Source: Liolophura sinensis (lineage: Eukaryota > Mollusca > Polyplacophora > Chitonida > Chitonidae). Taken from it: 60,000 nt of DNA. The position numbers were made by a program, and so were the translations under genes. A model generated the notes under the pieces. It had not been told where the DNA came from, did not search any database, and saw only the letters and a list, made by a program, of their open reading frames with translations. This document shows, one piece after another, positions 35,491-54,454 of the stretch (position 1 is the stretch's first letter; the number at the start of each line of letters is the position of its first letter). Location of the stretch: NCBI RefSeq assembly GCF_032854445.1, contig NC_088302.1:21465788-21525787 (forward strand), written 5' to 3'.

Positions 35491-35613
35491 CAAACCTGCG
35501 AATGGTCGTGGGTTTCCCCCGGGCTCTGCCGGTTTCTCCTACTATAATCATTTTGCCATCGTATAAGTGAAATATTCTTGATTACGGCGTAAAACACCAA
35601 TCAAATGAATAAA
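35491..35613 (+). mobile_element. SINE-A, 3' part
   Basis: CCTGCGAATGGTCGTGGGTT, CCATCGTATAAGTGAAATAT, TTACGGCGTAAAACACC and an AATGAATAAAA tail. Confidence 0.9.
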
Positions 35614-36759
35614 ATACGTATAGGTGTGGCAATCTAGACGGTGCTGTGGTCGAACCCGCGCCCTCACGGAAATGACTTCATTTATCTTGTTCGCTTTTAT
35701 ATAAAGATTGTTTAGAAAGGGTTAAATGCAGTCAGCTGACTGAATTCTATATTTTGGGCCTTATGGGCCACATATAACCGGTGTTTAAGTGCTCTGGCGT
35801 CGCGAGAATTTTTTTCCCACTCCAAACACAGCTTTCTAGTTACATTATTACAGAATAGCTGTAATAATCTATGAGCAAATGATTACTTAAATAATGTTCA
35901 TAAACATTTCGCCTGGAGGTGAATATAAGAAAAACAGGTAACTTTACGTCAGAGTAGCTTGTCACTGATAGTACGGTCAATACAAGCCACCTTAGAATGC
36001 AGGTATTTTCATGTATTTAATTTCGTTTCAAAAGCCTAAAATTATGAGTAAAAGTACTCTTACTTTAATAGATATATTTTGTATATATTTTTCTATATAT
36101 ATCTGACAATACTTATACACTTCAGTTTTGAGATGCCTTTTCCTTGAATATATATACGCCTTGTAATGTCGACTGTCAAGCTGGACATAAAGTACATAAT
36201 CTGGTGCTTGAGTCTTGTTATTTTCCGCTTATATAACCAACAAGTCATAATTCAAGAATTTTTCTGAGGAGAATCTTTACCCCACAGACAATCTATCGAT
36301 ATCGATCAAAGCCACGTTCATGTTATAATACCATCAGTATTATCAGGGTCTGCCAGCAACCTGCGAATGATCGAACACTATCAGTGTTATAATCCCACAA
36401 TATGGTGTTATTTCATTCAGGTAAAAATCTCCATCATAATTAGAGTCAGAAGGATATTCCGATTTTTGATAGTCGACGATTTTGGCACTTCGCTAATTTG
36501 ATGCTTATCACGATGGGACACGATAATGGATCGTTCATTTGAGTGGGGCTTTACGTCACTTCCAGTATTACGTCGTGTAATTACCTGGCGAAGTGCAACG
36601 CCCATGCGTATTTGCCAACTGCGAACTTACTTCACTGTCAATTCAACTCGGCGATAAATCCTCGTCCGGTACGTTAAAATGGGACTAAAATTCGAAATGT
36701 GCCGACAACAGATGGGAAACCCTACCACAACTTGGTCTATCTTTGATAACACTAAACGA
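35614..36759. other. Intergenic, nothing recognised
   Basis: AT-rich unique sequence. A short SINE-A core relic (GTCTGCCAGCAACCTGCGAA) is at about 36,349. Confidence 0.5.
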
Positions 36760-36826
36760 ATTTATTTGTCTGATTGGTACTCTACGCACTAGTCAGGAAT
36801 ATTTCACTCAGACGACGGGTGGGGAA
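36760..36826 (-). mobile_element. SINE-A tail relic
   Basis: TTTATTTGTCTGATTGGTAC, GTCAGGAATATTTCACTCAG and ACGACGG. Confidence 0.7.
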
Positions 36827-37092
36827 AAAACAGTGCAGAAGGAAAGCAGTTGCTGGCACTCTTGAAAATGGCTTTATCAACACTAAGATGTAAAAGTCTT
36901 GCATTTCACGATACAAATGCCACCTGGTACATCGGTTTCCAAGCTGAAGCCACTATTTTTATTTGTTTATTTACTTGCTATTCACGGCTTTTTCCACTCT
37001 GCTGGAACCTGGAGTCATGGGAGCAAAATGACCGTGGCTTCAACACGTAGGTGACGTAAACGATGCAATCCACATAGAGAGAGCCCTCATTC

Positions 37093-37168
37093 ATTCATTT
37101 ATTTATCTGATTGGTGTTTTACGCCTTGCTCTGGAATATTTCACTTATACGATCGTGGCCAGCATTAC
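37093..37168 (-). mobile_element. SINE-A tail fragment
   Basis: ATTTATTTATCTGATTGGTG, TTTTACGCC, GGAATATTTCACTTATACGA and GGCCAGCATTA. Confidence 0.85.
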
Positions 37169-40100
37169 CTCTCATTCACAAATCACTAGCTTTGTGTTAT
37201 GAAATGAACAACAGAGCGGTATTAAAATGTTCTCTTTAATTCTTTTAAAACTGTCAATACAGGAATAACATATGGAAATACTCGGCATAAATCATTCAGA
37301 TAGAGAAAAAGGCCATCTGATAGTTCAGCAGTTGACCAACGCAAACATCTGACGATTAAGTGACAGTCAGACAAAAGTTCTTTTAAAATGTGAACAAAAA
37401 CCATGATTGCAGTCATGGTTATTTTAAAAGACAATTGAAAAAAAAATGTATGATGACAAAAATTACAGTTGAACAGCATACATGTTTTTTTTTTTTTTAA
37501 AAGCGAAGGCTAAAACAACCTTGAAATTGGAGTAGTTAGGAAGAGCAAGATAAAATCAGCACGTCAAGAAGTTCTGAACAAGTTGAACAGAAAAGAGAAA
37601 TCGCAGTCGCCAGTTACCTGGGCAATGGCCACAGGTTACAAAAGATGCTGATAACCATCACAATGTTATCAACAATTATAGGAAGACCATTTTGAAAAAT
37701 CATAACACATTTTAACAAATCTTGAAGCTACAGAGCACAGTATTTTGAAACAAACATTTTGTTACATTCTAATGAAAAACTGACAGCTCACAACTTCATT
37801 CTGTTATGTCCAGCATTAATGCAAACTGTTCCTTACAAGTAATAAAATTGTACAAATTGTTTTCATAAAAAACAACACATGCCCAAGGAAGCTCTCTTTG
37901 TTTAAAAAAGAAAACAAAAGAAAACATTTCCTAGAAGTTGTATTGGCACACAAGCAAATATCATAATCAGAAACAAAACAAATGGAAGATTTTTATAGCG
38001 TGTGTGAAACCATGATTCGCACAACTGTAACAATCAAATTACAAAAAAAAAGGCAGGAAAAACGATCCCCAAAAACATAACAACTGTGTGAAATTCTGGA
38101 TGATTCACACCTTTAGCACATACAGAAGCCAGCTAGTATTGTATCCTGAAACAATATCCTAAAACACTGGTAGATGAATGAAATACACTATCTCTGTGCA
38201 CCTAGGACACAGTTGTACAACACAAGCGTTGACTGGAAAATGCAAAACAGACAGACATCATTCAAATCAAACTCTAATCTGGTTTCTCTGCTGATGAACC
38301 CCCAATACCCCCCCCCCCCAAAAAAAAAAGTTTGCACAAATTAAAAAGAGAATTCTGGTTCATCTGACCACAAAACAGCTATTTCACAACAGAAAGATGA
38401 GAGGAAAATTTCTCAGTGAGTGCCATCTTGGTTTGTCAAGATTTTCAGCACTGTTTCTAACTGCATCAACTACAATATGTTGAGGTAGCTCTTTCATATT
38501 GTCAAGTTAAGTATATAATACATCAAGACTACAAAAACAATATACATGCTATAGGACATCCAAGCTCTCACAATAAATTGACTGAATTTGGAGGGATTGA
38601 TTCTCTTCCACTTTGCACAGGCACGTGATGACTAGTACTTGTACTCATCACAAGGCGTTCCTTGTTTCGGCAAGGGGTTATCCCAGGGAGAAGGGAAGAA
38701 AGCTTGAAAATAAACGGGTGTTTTGGGGCGCAAGCAAACAGGCAGGTCTGTAGGGCGGGATGTCCCCGTAACGAGCAGTGTTAGGCCCCGGTTAAGGTGA
38801 GTTAAGACCTGGGCACACATAACAGCCATGCACTGTTAGCTCTCTACCCCCGTCTAACAACAGCCACATTTACAGACAGTTGGAGCACAAATATTTTGAG
38901 TGTCTTTTGATGTCTATAGAGCCAATGATGCTTGTACACTATTGATTGTGACACAGGAAACAGCCCTGGGGTGTGTGCGGAGTGATCGAACCCCTGCCTG
39001 TCCCCTGACGGCGTACCTGTGTGCTCAGAGTCTAACTGTAATCAGCCGGTCATCCAGGTGACAATGTCCACTCCCACCATCACACAACCACTACCCCGTT
39101 ATCTCATCAATGTCTCGCCACTTCATGTGTGAACACTCAAACACGACACAGAAAATATCTGCTTCTACAGCATAACTAAAAACTCTTCACCCTCTTTCAT
39201 GTTCAAAAAAATGTTAAGTTTAAATCCAATTTATACAACTGAAAACTCCATCTTCTGAACAGATCATTATACATTGGCCTGAGTACAAGAATCTATATTC
39301 ACTGGGACCATTAAAGGAATTATTCACTGATGTACATTGTTTCTACCATCAAATCATAGCAGACAGCAAAATCCTTTCAATAGGATGCAGATAGAATACT
39401 TTCAACAATCCTTCCCTGACCATCCTGCCATCTAAATTTGTATAGGATGCCAGCGTTATCAGGATATAGGATGCAGTTGGGATGCAGAAAAAACCTGGCG
39501 AATAATGTGTTGGTTACATGATCCAAATATTGTATTTCACCTGAAGTTTGCTGCGTAAAGATGCATTTTCAGAAGCCCACAAAGGCCTTCATAAGATATT
39601 AATCAAATTTCATTAAAAAATCTTCAGTGGGATTATAAGATGAGGAAACGATCAGAATCAAGTAAAATGTGTCGGTAAAAATGCTTAAGTTCCAGTGAAA
39701 TACAATACCTGTAGGATGTGATCTCAGGTTTATGCCACAATCTTTTCTGTAGACACAGCTGAAATTACAACTCAAGCAAGCAGTTACCAGAAGGGCAACC
39801 AGTCAAGCCAGTTGAATTTGTGTTCCAAAAGCACACTACACCAGTGTGCATAACTGCATAAAAACTATTTTTTTTTTAAACATGTCATAGAGCAAAGAGT
39901 TGAGGAATCAATTTCATATTCACAAAAGGGTTGGTACATGGCTTAAAAAAAATCATCATCAACATAGAGTTTCACTTAAAAATGCTGAGGTCTGCATTCT
40001 CCAAAGATTAAGAGTGATTAACAGTAAAATTATCGTGAAAGCATTTACTAGATTATTATCTTCACCTATACAATGATCATGTACATGAGAGGAAAGCTGG

Positions 40101-42629
40101 CAAGAAAAAGCATTCAGGTAGAGATCAATTAAAATTTGGGTTAAGACAGGACATGCTGGTTATTGGAGGTTGTCTACTTCACCTGATTACACTGGAGGTT
40201 TTGATTCAAATATCTTTGTACAAGCTAATTCAAAAGCTGAATAAAAAAGATAAAAGACTGTATGTGTGTTTGATTCTGTTAAAGTAAATAAAACTTTAGG
40301 ATTTAAGATGTTCATCTGAAATGCTTTGGTTAATGTTTTGTACGTAGTCATTCAATTACGTCATCAAGCATGTTCGTTCTCCTTGAATTTTACCACTGAT
40401 TTTTGAACATGAACACCAATATCTCAGTAGCAGACGGGAGCGCACCTGGGATTAAATTACAAGCAGGCGGGGCCCTGGTGTCCCAAAAGGTGTTCACCTG
40501 ATTTCAATCAAAGTCCTCCAGGGTAGACTTCCACAGGTGTACAATGGTTTTAACTAGGTTTTAATTAGTGGATAAACATGTACTGCAGAAGAACTCAAGA
40601 CAACTCCAATACCAGCCTATCTGCTACCAACTGTGATAAGTTAACCAGTGCTAATGTAAAAAGGTGTGGTTTATACGTATGTTCCGGGGCATGAAGTTAC
40701 ATACAAATGAGATGAAGTGTATTTTTTTTTTTTTTTCACAAATGTCAGAAAACACAATTCGGTATTTACATAAGTTACATAAGAGCTCATCATCATGATT
40801 ATTAACTAGAATATACATGGACTTTGCGTGCATGTACCGAAGAAATTCCTTATGTATAATAATCATTCATATGGATATATAAAAATGTATTTTATAATTT
40901 TATATATATATATGTATAGATATATATATTTATATGTATAGATGTATGTATGAATAGAAGTGTACAAGGTGACAAAATAATAACATTACCAACAGTGATA
41001 TAGGTTTTATGATACACAAAAACTGTACAGACAACACATAACAAATGGTACGACCAGCTCTCGTCAACAAACATTGGTATGTGTACTGGCACTCACATAC
41101 TGACTAGCAGTTCCATCATGGAGTTTATGAATATTCATCACACAAGAGGCTATAGGGTCACATGACTGCCATGTGACCAGAAGGTCTCCAGCAGAGGACT
41201 TTGTACCAAGTGTACGACAGAACTGTGGTGCAGGCACCGGATTAGACTGGAGTGGTGCGAGCACCAAACAGAGTATCAGTAACTGATGATATGCACATGG
41301 GGGAAGTGAATAGATTCTCTGTGGGGAGGGGTCTAGAGTGAATGGGGTTTGGGTGGTAGTTTAAGGGGGTGCTGGAGCAGATACTGGGACCTGTCGTATG
41401 AAGATGGTGTTTCAAATTTTATACCATACAACACGTCTTCACTTTGGCAGCCTTGATTTCCAAATAAGACCCTTGTAGAGGGAAAACTCGGGTGACAGGT
41501 GGGAATTTTGAGAGTAAAGAGGTTCTATGTAGAAACTTACTTAATCACAGGAAGGGTGGCAAGGAGAGCATTTCTGAGAAACTGACTCGGTGAACGGGGG
41601 GAAACCAGCGAAGGGAGGTGGGTGTTTTAAGGCTTTTGATAAAATTCCATAAATGCCCAGTTAGTATTTTGGTACGGGATCTAGCACCATATTCTGACAC
41701 AATGCCAGTTCCAATTCTGATGCAGAGAAAGGCAGGTTGAACTGCCCATACTGAAGGTTGAGGACTGACAAATCCATGGGAAGAGCACCAATATGACTGC
41801 CCCGGGTCAAGAAAAAGCCTCGTTGTTTGTGTAGAGGGGGCCAAGTCAGCAGAGAAAATTCAAAACAAATCCTGAATCGTGGGGTCTCCTTCAAGTTTGC
41901 AAGGGTTTCCAACAATCAACAAGGCATGTACCCCCCAACAGGGGTGACCAATCCACATCTATTCACCATGCACCAGCAGGCTATGTCCTTCACGATTGTG
42001 GCATACATCTTCGTCTTGTTCAGCCTCTCCAGACCGTGTTAGGAATGACTAAGGACCTGGGTGCTGTATCCTATATGGCGGCCCTAGAGCTTGGTAAAAA
42101 AGCACCACCAATACAGGAGTCGATTTTGTGAGCTCTTCCTTATTTTTTCTGAAGGAATCCACGTGAAGAGCCCGTTTTGAAAGATGCAGTCTACACCCTC
42201 CCATGTGTTGGAAGAGTTCACTTGGTAAGAACACTGTCATGGTCGGGTGAGCTGGTGTCATCAACTTCACGAAGGAGTTCATTTGGTGAGCTCACAAGTA
42301 CAGTTGTGGTGAGCACACTATACATCCCATGCCCATTAGCCCAGGCTCCCAACACTATCAGGCTTGCTCTCCTTGTTCTATCCTCAGCACACGTTTTCCC
42401 ATAACAAGCTCACACAAAGCTACAGGCTGATGTCCAGGGGTTTTGGCACATTTTGTCGGCATATTGTGTGAGCTCAGCACTTAGAGGAAGGTCCCTGGCG
42501 CAGTGAGCGAGAATCAGCGAGACTCTGAAACTTCCTGTGTGACTGAGCATTATCTCTACACGAGAACTGGGCTCATCCTTACAGACAGCTGGAGACCTAC
42601 AACAACACAACATGAGAAACTGTTACATT
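37169..42629 (-). other. Long AT-rich flank downstream of KLF, possibly its 3' UTR
   Basis: No coding frame is recognised on either strand. Apart from poly-A, poly-C and TA runs (38,310; 40,720; 40,905) it is nearly free of the repeats that fill the rest of the window. Repeat-poor, frame-poor DNA behind a KLF stop codon is consistent with a long 3' UTR, but no poly(A) site could be fixed. Confidence 0.4.
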
Positions 42630-42850
42630 TGTTTATTTATTTTGATTGGAGTTTTATGCCGTACGCAACAAAGTGTCTCTTGTATGATGGTTGACTAGCA
42701 TTATAGTAAGAAGAAAGTTGACAAAGCCCTGGAGAAAACCCAAGACCATCCCCAGGTTGCCTTTCGACAAATCACCGGCGAGGAAGCTGACATATGCTGG
42801 ACTTGAACTCACATGGGTAAGCGGTTCTTGGGTCACTGTGCTGCGCTAGC
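42630..42850 (-). mobile_element. SINE-A, diverged, with head
   Basis: GTTTATTTATTTTGATTGGA, GCCGTACGCAA, CCAAGACCATCC, GAGGAAGCTGACATATGCTG, GGACTTGAACTCACATGG (box B complement) and CTGCGCTAGCATG. Confidence 0.85.
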
Positions 42851-42949
42851 ATGATAACCACCAGTAGACAGAAAATGGTGAGTGGAATACAAGATAAATG
42901 AACCAAAATACAGCTTGGAGGAACCATTTAAATGTAGCATGGAGGAACT

Positions 42950-43240
42950 TTAGAGCACAATAGAAGTGGATGAACTGTTCAGAGTACAACACAACATGGC
43001 TGAGCTGTTTTCAGTGCAATATAACGTGGTTTGGATGTTTTGAGTAAAATATAACATCACTGAGCTGTTTTGAGTAAAATATAACATGGCTGAGCTGTTT
43101 TGAGAACAACATACAGTGGATGAACTGTTTTGAGTACAGCATGACTGGGGTGTTTTTAGTACAATATAGCACTGTTTTCAGTTGTATAACATAATACTGA
43201 ACTATCACCAAATGATACACAAATTGCAATACAATGTGGA
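42950..43240. repeat. 30-bp tandem array
   Basis: TGAGTAAAATATAACATGGC plus TGAGCTGTTT; the anchor TGAGTA/TGAGAA falls at 43,041, 43,071, 43,101 and 43,131. It lies just past the KLF stop codon. Confidence 0.92.
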
Positions 43241-43468
43241 TGATCTGTTCAGAGCAAACCCCAATATCAGTTCATAACCATTCTCAGAGTTTTCAAGGTT
43301 CTCCTGCTTTCATTGTTCTCTAGGCCGTAGTGGCAAGGAGCAGTTGATGTTTCTCTTTCACAAGCCATCCATGATTGTTGCCGTGGACCACGTGTTCCAC
43401 CAATGAGACATCCGTGAGTCACGTGGGAACGTTTACCAGTATGACACGCTCAAGATCAATTCTTTACT

Positions 43469-43545
43469 CCTGTTTCCTCCACCCATTTTACAGAAGCCAC
43501 CTTGTAAAGTGAAATATTCTTGACTATGGCATTAACAACAACATG
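43469..43545 (+). mobile_element. Degraded SINE-A tail
   Basis: CCTGTTTCCTCCACCCATTT, TTGTAAAGTGAAATATTCTT and GACTATGGCATTAACAACAA. Confidence 0.6.
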
Positions 43546-43636
43546 AAAAAAAAAATTACCATCAGGATTGATGTAATTAAAAGAGCGCTCAAGCATGTTT
43601 TAATCACTGACCTTAAGTCCCCAGTCTCAGGAGGTC

Positions 43637-49260
<5,624 letters not shown>

Positions 49261-50524
49261 CTGTCAATAGAAAATGAAAGTGAAAGTAATCTGGATAACT
49301 TTTTTACATTATAAGCTGTATTTTCTAGTCCACCCGTAAAAGCATGTAGTCTGAAGTAAAACAAGTGTCGGTTTGTGGGAAGGAATTGGGGGGTGAGGTG
49401 GAGGAGTGGTCTAAAGTGTTCCACAACAAACCTCAAGGTGCTAGTAGACTCCATCAACACACACATAAGAACAATGTGAACAATTTAATTTACTGTTCTC
49501 CAGTCTTCCCACACACTCCAAAACAAAAATATCTTCTTCAAAATAAAGATTAATTCCATGGTAGAAAGAGATAACGCGTGTGTGAAAACTTTGTTAGGTC
49601 CGTAATAAAAAAAAACAAAAAAAAAAAAAACACAATCAAAATGAAAACACTTAATTATCTAATCTAATAATCATAAATCGTCTATGCAAACTTTTTTACA
49701 CTTTACTGTAACTCGCAGACTGAAATGTCTTTTCTAGACTTTAAAAAGCTAAGAAATATCTACTGGAATATATCGTGTGTAATTATTAGCAGATAGTCTG
49801 TAGGCCTTCATAAACATACGTTGATAAGCCTTAACTAGAATCATGGTCTTATTTTGCCAATTTTTCTTAATTTTTTCTTTAACTCCGCATACCACAGAGA
49901 ACGAGCTAAAACCTGAAGGCTTGGTGCATGGGCTTGGCCCGTCTGAACTCGTGTCAACCTATGACCTTAGCTCTAATTAACGCTACAGTACAGGAGATTC
50001 ATTTGTTTTGGACCACTAGACAACAATCCCAAATTGGTTTGGCATGTTAAAACGCTTCATTTATCTGAGCGAAGACCATAAAAAGAAAAAAAATCAAAAC
50101 ACTTAAAAGACATTGCTACTGACAGAGCCTGGTTGAGTAGCTAACAGTGTCTGGGCCACAGCACACCTAACTACACCTCGGTCAATCAACACCTTGTCAA
50201 CTCGCCTGCAAAACTCACCTTACGAGTTCTCAGGCAGACACCCAGCTAAAAACCTCCACTAGCCCCTCATACATTGTTTCGACTACATAAATTGTCACCA
50301 CCTAAATTTAGATGTTTAAAAGAAAAGCTTTTTGGGCTGGATGAAACACCCCATTGTTCCAATGTTTAAGGAATGGCCGTCTACAGTTGATAACGCATAT
50401 ATACTCCCTTGTCTCCCAGCCTTCTCAACACTTTATACACCACTACATGCGAGCTTGGGATCCTATATATGAGGTCTTTAAATAATAATATTTCGAAGTG
50501 TTCATAATAAAACTAATAAAATTA
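49261..50524 (-). other. KLF upstream intron
   Basis: No exon recognised. Unique sequence with moderately GC-rich patches at 49,915-50,000 and 50,120-50,270. Confidence 0.5.
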
Positions 50525-50950
50525 TGACAAATTTATTTGTTTTTGTCTGATGTTGTTTTTAATGGTACGCTTGAGAATTTGTGAATTTGAGAATTAAGCT
50601 GTATGATGATGGTCAATTTTGTGTGTACAAAACTGGACATTTGCTCCTATACCAGCAACCTTCAAACAATATCTTTTGTTAGAGGTCATAATAACACCTT
50701 TGAAATAATAACAAGTTCTTTAATCTGATGTTGGTTAATGGCATACTCAAAAATTTATCACCTGCATGACAGCAGTCTGTCTTATGTCTGTCTCCAAATA
50801 ATATCTTTTATAAAAGGTCATAATTTATAAGATATTACAAATAAAATAATAATCAAGTTATTTATTAACCTTATGTTGTTTAATCGCATCCTCAAAACTT
50901 TATCACCTGTATGAGGGTGGTCAGTTTTATAGGCATAGAAAAATGGAAAT
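50525..50950 (-). repeat. Three tandem degenerate copies of a SINE-A-tail-like unit, about 160 bp
   Basis: Each unit holds CTGATGTTGTTTAATGGC-like, ACTCAAAA and TTTATCACCTGTATGA then GGTGGTCAG, which is a diverged inverted SINE-A end (TTGATTGGTGTTTTACGCCG, ACTCAAGAA, TTTCACTTATACGA). The anchors fall near 50,548, 50,718 and 50,868. Confidence 0.6.
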
Positions 50951-52320
50951 TTGACAGTTACTATCAAATTTTCTTACCAAAGAATAACTAAGTGGACAAT
51001 TATACATGTCTGTTAAGTGTATATCAGTTTGAGAAGTTTTGGCCTCAGGTAAATAACTGGATATTTTCTTGGAAATAAAACAATAAATTAATCATGAATA
51101 TCATTTTTAAATTAATGAATAATTTTGCAGAAAGAAAAAAGTAGATAGTATACCTGAATCAGGTATAAATAAGTTCCATGAGTAAAGCCTTCCAAAGACA
51201 CCACTGAAAAGTTTCCCCCAGTCATGATAATTTCAATCAATAAAGTTTTAATTAAATCTTGAAAAGCTTGGAGCCAATATCTAACTGTAGAGGAACCATT
51301 AAATGATCATACTCACAGTGGTATGTTTCACTAAATAAAAAAATAATCAATAAATAAATAATCAATAAAATACAGCTAACCAAATGTAGATCAGTGCTAA
51401 ACTACTATATGGGCACTATTCACAGTAGGACTTCTCTCCAGTTCAAAGATTAGTGATATAGTGAACCCTGATACAGCACGGAAAAAATAAAGTCTGACCT
51501 ACTTGACAAAATAAAACCTTGAAACACCCTAACATAATAGGACAGAATAGACAATAGCGTAGATACATGTACAGAACACTGCACAGGAGATTGTATTTTA
51601 CTGCTGTTTTCTTCTTGTCGAGTGGGTAATGTCAGCCTGGGACAAGGAAGTTATCCGTCCAGGCCTGGCCCTGCCCAGCCCTGCCCTGCCCCGTGCCACC
51701 TTCCACATGACAATACATGAAGCCCCTGAAGTCCTAAGATAGATGCATATATAATGCTGAGATCTCTGACAAATGTAATCTAAAACTGTCTCCTGGGGGT
51801 CGGTAACAGATACTTTCAGAAGGCCAATGTATATGAACATACAGGGGATGGGATTAGTTACTTCTGTTGTATGTGTACACCCACATAAGGGTTTACCTAC
51901 ATGAGGGTTTACCTAGTCAACTTATCTACACAGCTGAGGTGTCATTACTATATAAGAAGTTTCTTGGAAGTAAACAGGTACAAATCAAAAGTAGTTACAA
52001 TCAAACTTTTGTTATGGCCAAAAAATGTTTAAAAATTTTTGATTATTTCAAATCAATAAAGTAACACATACTTGAGAAAAGCGAATTTTTTTCGCTAAAG
52101 TTAGGTAGTCTACAATTATTTTAAAGTGTCATTACTTTCCTTGAAACAAATCCCTTTTCTATAAAACAGTGGCTGATAATAGTAACTACCTGTAAGTTTT
52201 CCAGTTAATTAGATCTACCTTAAGGTCAAGGAAAAGGTAAAGATAACAGCATGTATATGTATACATATATATATATATTGATGAGTTAAGATGGACATAC
52301 AATTACTGTAGGTGAATCTC
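50951..52320. other. Upstream of KLF, nothing recognised
   Basis: AT-rich sequence. A GC-rich patch with CCTGCC/CCAGGCC runs lies at 51,650-51,705. Confidence 0.5.
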
Positions 52321-52324
52321 TCAA

Positions 52325-53100
52325 AAGGCAGAGGCGTTCCCAGCAGGGCCAGCGGAGCTCCATACTAATGACAGCAGCCGGGGTGTGCATCCCGCTCCAA
52401 TGTGTCTTAGCAGACTGCTAACTAGGCGGCGGTACACATCATACCCCACCTTATACATACAACACAAAGGACACTTAACACACGGATGTGCTCACTCCAG
52501 CGAAGGGCCCGTCTAGCACGGAAACTACATCACCTCCAGGCAGGTTAGTGCTGGGCTTAGCCGACTGACACCCCTCTGTGCACAGGGCACAATGGATCGG
52601 TCTACTTTGATGCTGTCAAGCCCAAATCAAGTATCTGGCAAAAAGTGATCAGCGATGATGGCAGAGGACCATTCCCATCTCTGCTTGCTCTTGCCACTTG
52701 TTGCCAGGGCTCGTACGAAAGTGCAGCGAGTGAGCGAGCACAAAGGCCTCAGGCTAACTTGGACTGGTATCAAAGCGAACACACCTCCACCTGAGATACT
52801 GACTGCTTGACAGGCTGGAAATCCGTCCTGTCTCTTTAATCGGACCTAGGGTCTCTGAAGCTAACGGATCTCACGACGGAGAGCTCTAACTGTCCTGGGT
52901 GACCACTCTGGCCTTTTTCACCTTGTCTATTTCTCGTAGACTTTCTCTTGCTCTCCCACATTCTCCCCATCACCAGCCTTTCAGACGCTTAGGTAAATTG
53001 AGTTGTTTTACCTGCGGAGCTAATGAGAACAAATGTCACCAGCACACCTCTTCCCACACAGGTATACAGCTGGAGCTACCTGAGACGTCTTGAGAACTAA
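52325..53100 (-). promoter_or_regulatory. GC-rich unique segment, candidate KLF 5' exon or promoter
   Basis: Markedly richer in G+C than its flanks and free of the window's repeats. On the plus strand one frame is open from 52,561 to about 52,794 but has no ATG or known domain. Position upstream of a minus-strand gene suggests a noncoding first exon or promoter; this is an inference. Confidence 0.3.
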
Positions 53101-53956
53101 GAACTAGTTTAGCTCCTTACATCCAAACCAGTGACCAGTGAAAAAGAAAGTGTATGAGATGGACTGAGGAAGGGAAGATGGGGGGAGGGAGGGGGTTTGG
53201 GAGAGGGGAGGGGGAAGGTGAGGATAGGGTCAGCAGTTATGACCTGTAATAATGAGGCCATCAATTTCAAGACACTCCCCACCCTGAAATGTCACATCCT
53301 CATACACCGGTTGCTATGGCGACTGCTCAGTTTCACAGAGGTATCTTGATGTAAAAGGGGGGAAAAAAAAATTGTTCACATTGAAGAGGTCTTCTTCCTC
53401 AGTGGCCTCTTGCTCTGTATACTAACACCTAAACTAGTACACCCTCAACAACTTAACACAAAGCTTTCATCTGCTCCACCCCTAACAACTCCTTTCTCAT
53501 CACTTCACCCGCCCGACATTTAAACTCAGCCTCAAACAATTTATGCTGATTTTCACATTTCCATACCCATAAAGTCAAACACTTATTTTTCACATCAATT
53601 CTACCTATGCATTTTTACTCAAAATCCTTTTTATGAAAGAAAAGAAAAAAAAAAAGCGTTGGTACACTTCTCCATTCAAACATCCCCTTTCTTGTTAAAG
53701 TCATCGTTGTCAAAAGGACCCTTTTATGCATGTCTGAAGTCAACCACAAAACTGAATCTATTACCACACTGTCTGTAGGGGCATCACCTATACATATTTA
53801 CCCAGATGCAATCACATATACACCTTCCTGAATAATCACCATATTCCTCCATTCCTGCCTCAAAATACAGACCTCGCCCATCACAGTCACTGGTACTTCA
53901 TTCATGAGGATTTAGACTAATAAAATCTGAAATTCTATAAAATGAAATGTTCGGTT
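53101..53956. other. Upstream of KLF, G-rich tract then AT-rich
   Basis: GGGGGGAGGGAGGGGGTTTG plus GGAGAGGGGAGGGGGAAGG at about 53,179-53,218 is a G-quadruplex-prone tract on the plus strand. The rest shows no gene. Confidence 0.5.
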
Positions 53957-54154
53957 AATGACCTAAAATTTCGTTCATGACTGATTTTGCCCGTTTTGAG
54001 ATTTCTATGGATCATAAGAATTTGTCTTGAAGTTTACTTGTAAGGTACACGAATATTCTATTGGAAAAATTTGAGTTTCAGCACAAAACTAATATTTAAT
54101 CACATTTATTTGCCTCTGAAAATGCACTTTTTAGGCAGAAATTTTTAAGTCATT
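53957..54154 (-). mobile_element. MITE-B copy
   Basis: AATGACCTAAAATTTCG at the left and GAAATTTTTAAGTCATT at the right form the terminal inverted repeat. The interior GTTTACTTGTAAGG, ATATTCTATTGGAAAAATT and CACATTTATTTGCCTCTGAA match the 56.5-kb copies. Confidence 0.75.
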
Positions 54155-54454
54155 CGCTGTACGTGTGAACCATTCCTACCACCTCAAATGTGATATAACA
54201 AACCTTTATAACAGTTTGGAAAATAGATCACCCTAAGGTTTAATTCTTTAGGGGTCCTCACATAATCCTCGTGGCATCACATAATCCTCATGCATATCGC
54301 AGAAAAATGCAGAGAAACAAAGGTTTTCCAGCCTCTTTTCATGTTCAAATACTTGCAATTTTGCCTTCCCAATGCAAAGCTACTTTGTTATTAATACAAG
54401 ATACATACAAGTCACAAAAAAATGCAAATTCACACGATACATATTTTTTATATA

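Noticed and set aside
41545-42404. A small gene in overlapping frames on both strands
   Set aside because: Frames of 67-99 codons on both strands, none with a domain or matched splice sites.
52561-52794. A plus-strand exon in the GC-rich block
   Set aside because: The open frame has no ATG, no recognisable domain and no convincing flanking splice pair; GC-rich DNA has few stops.
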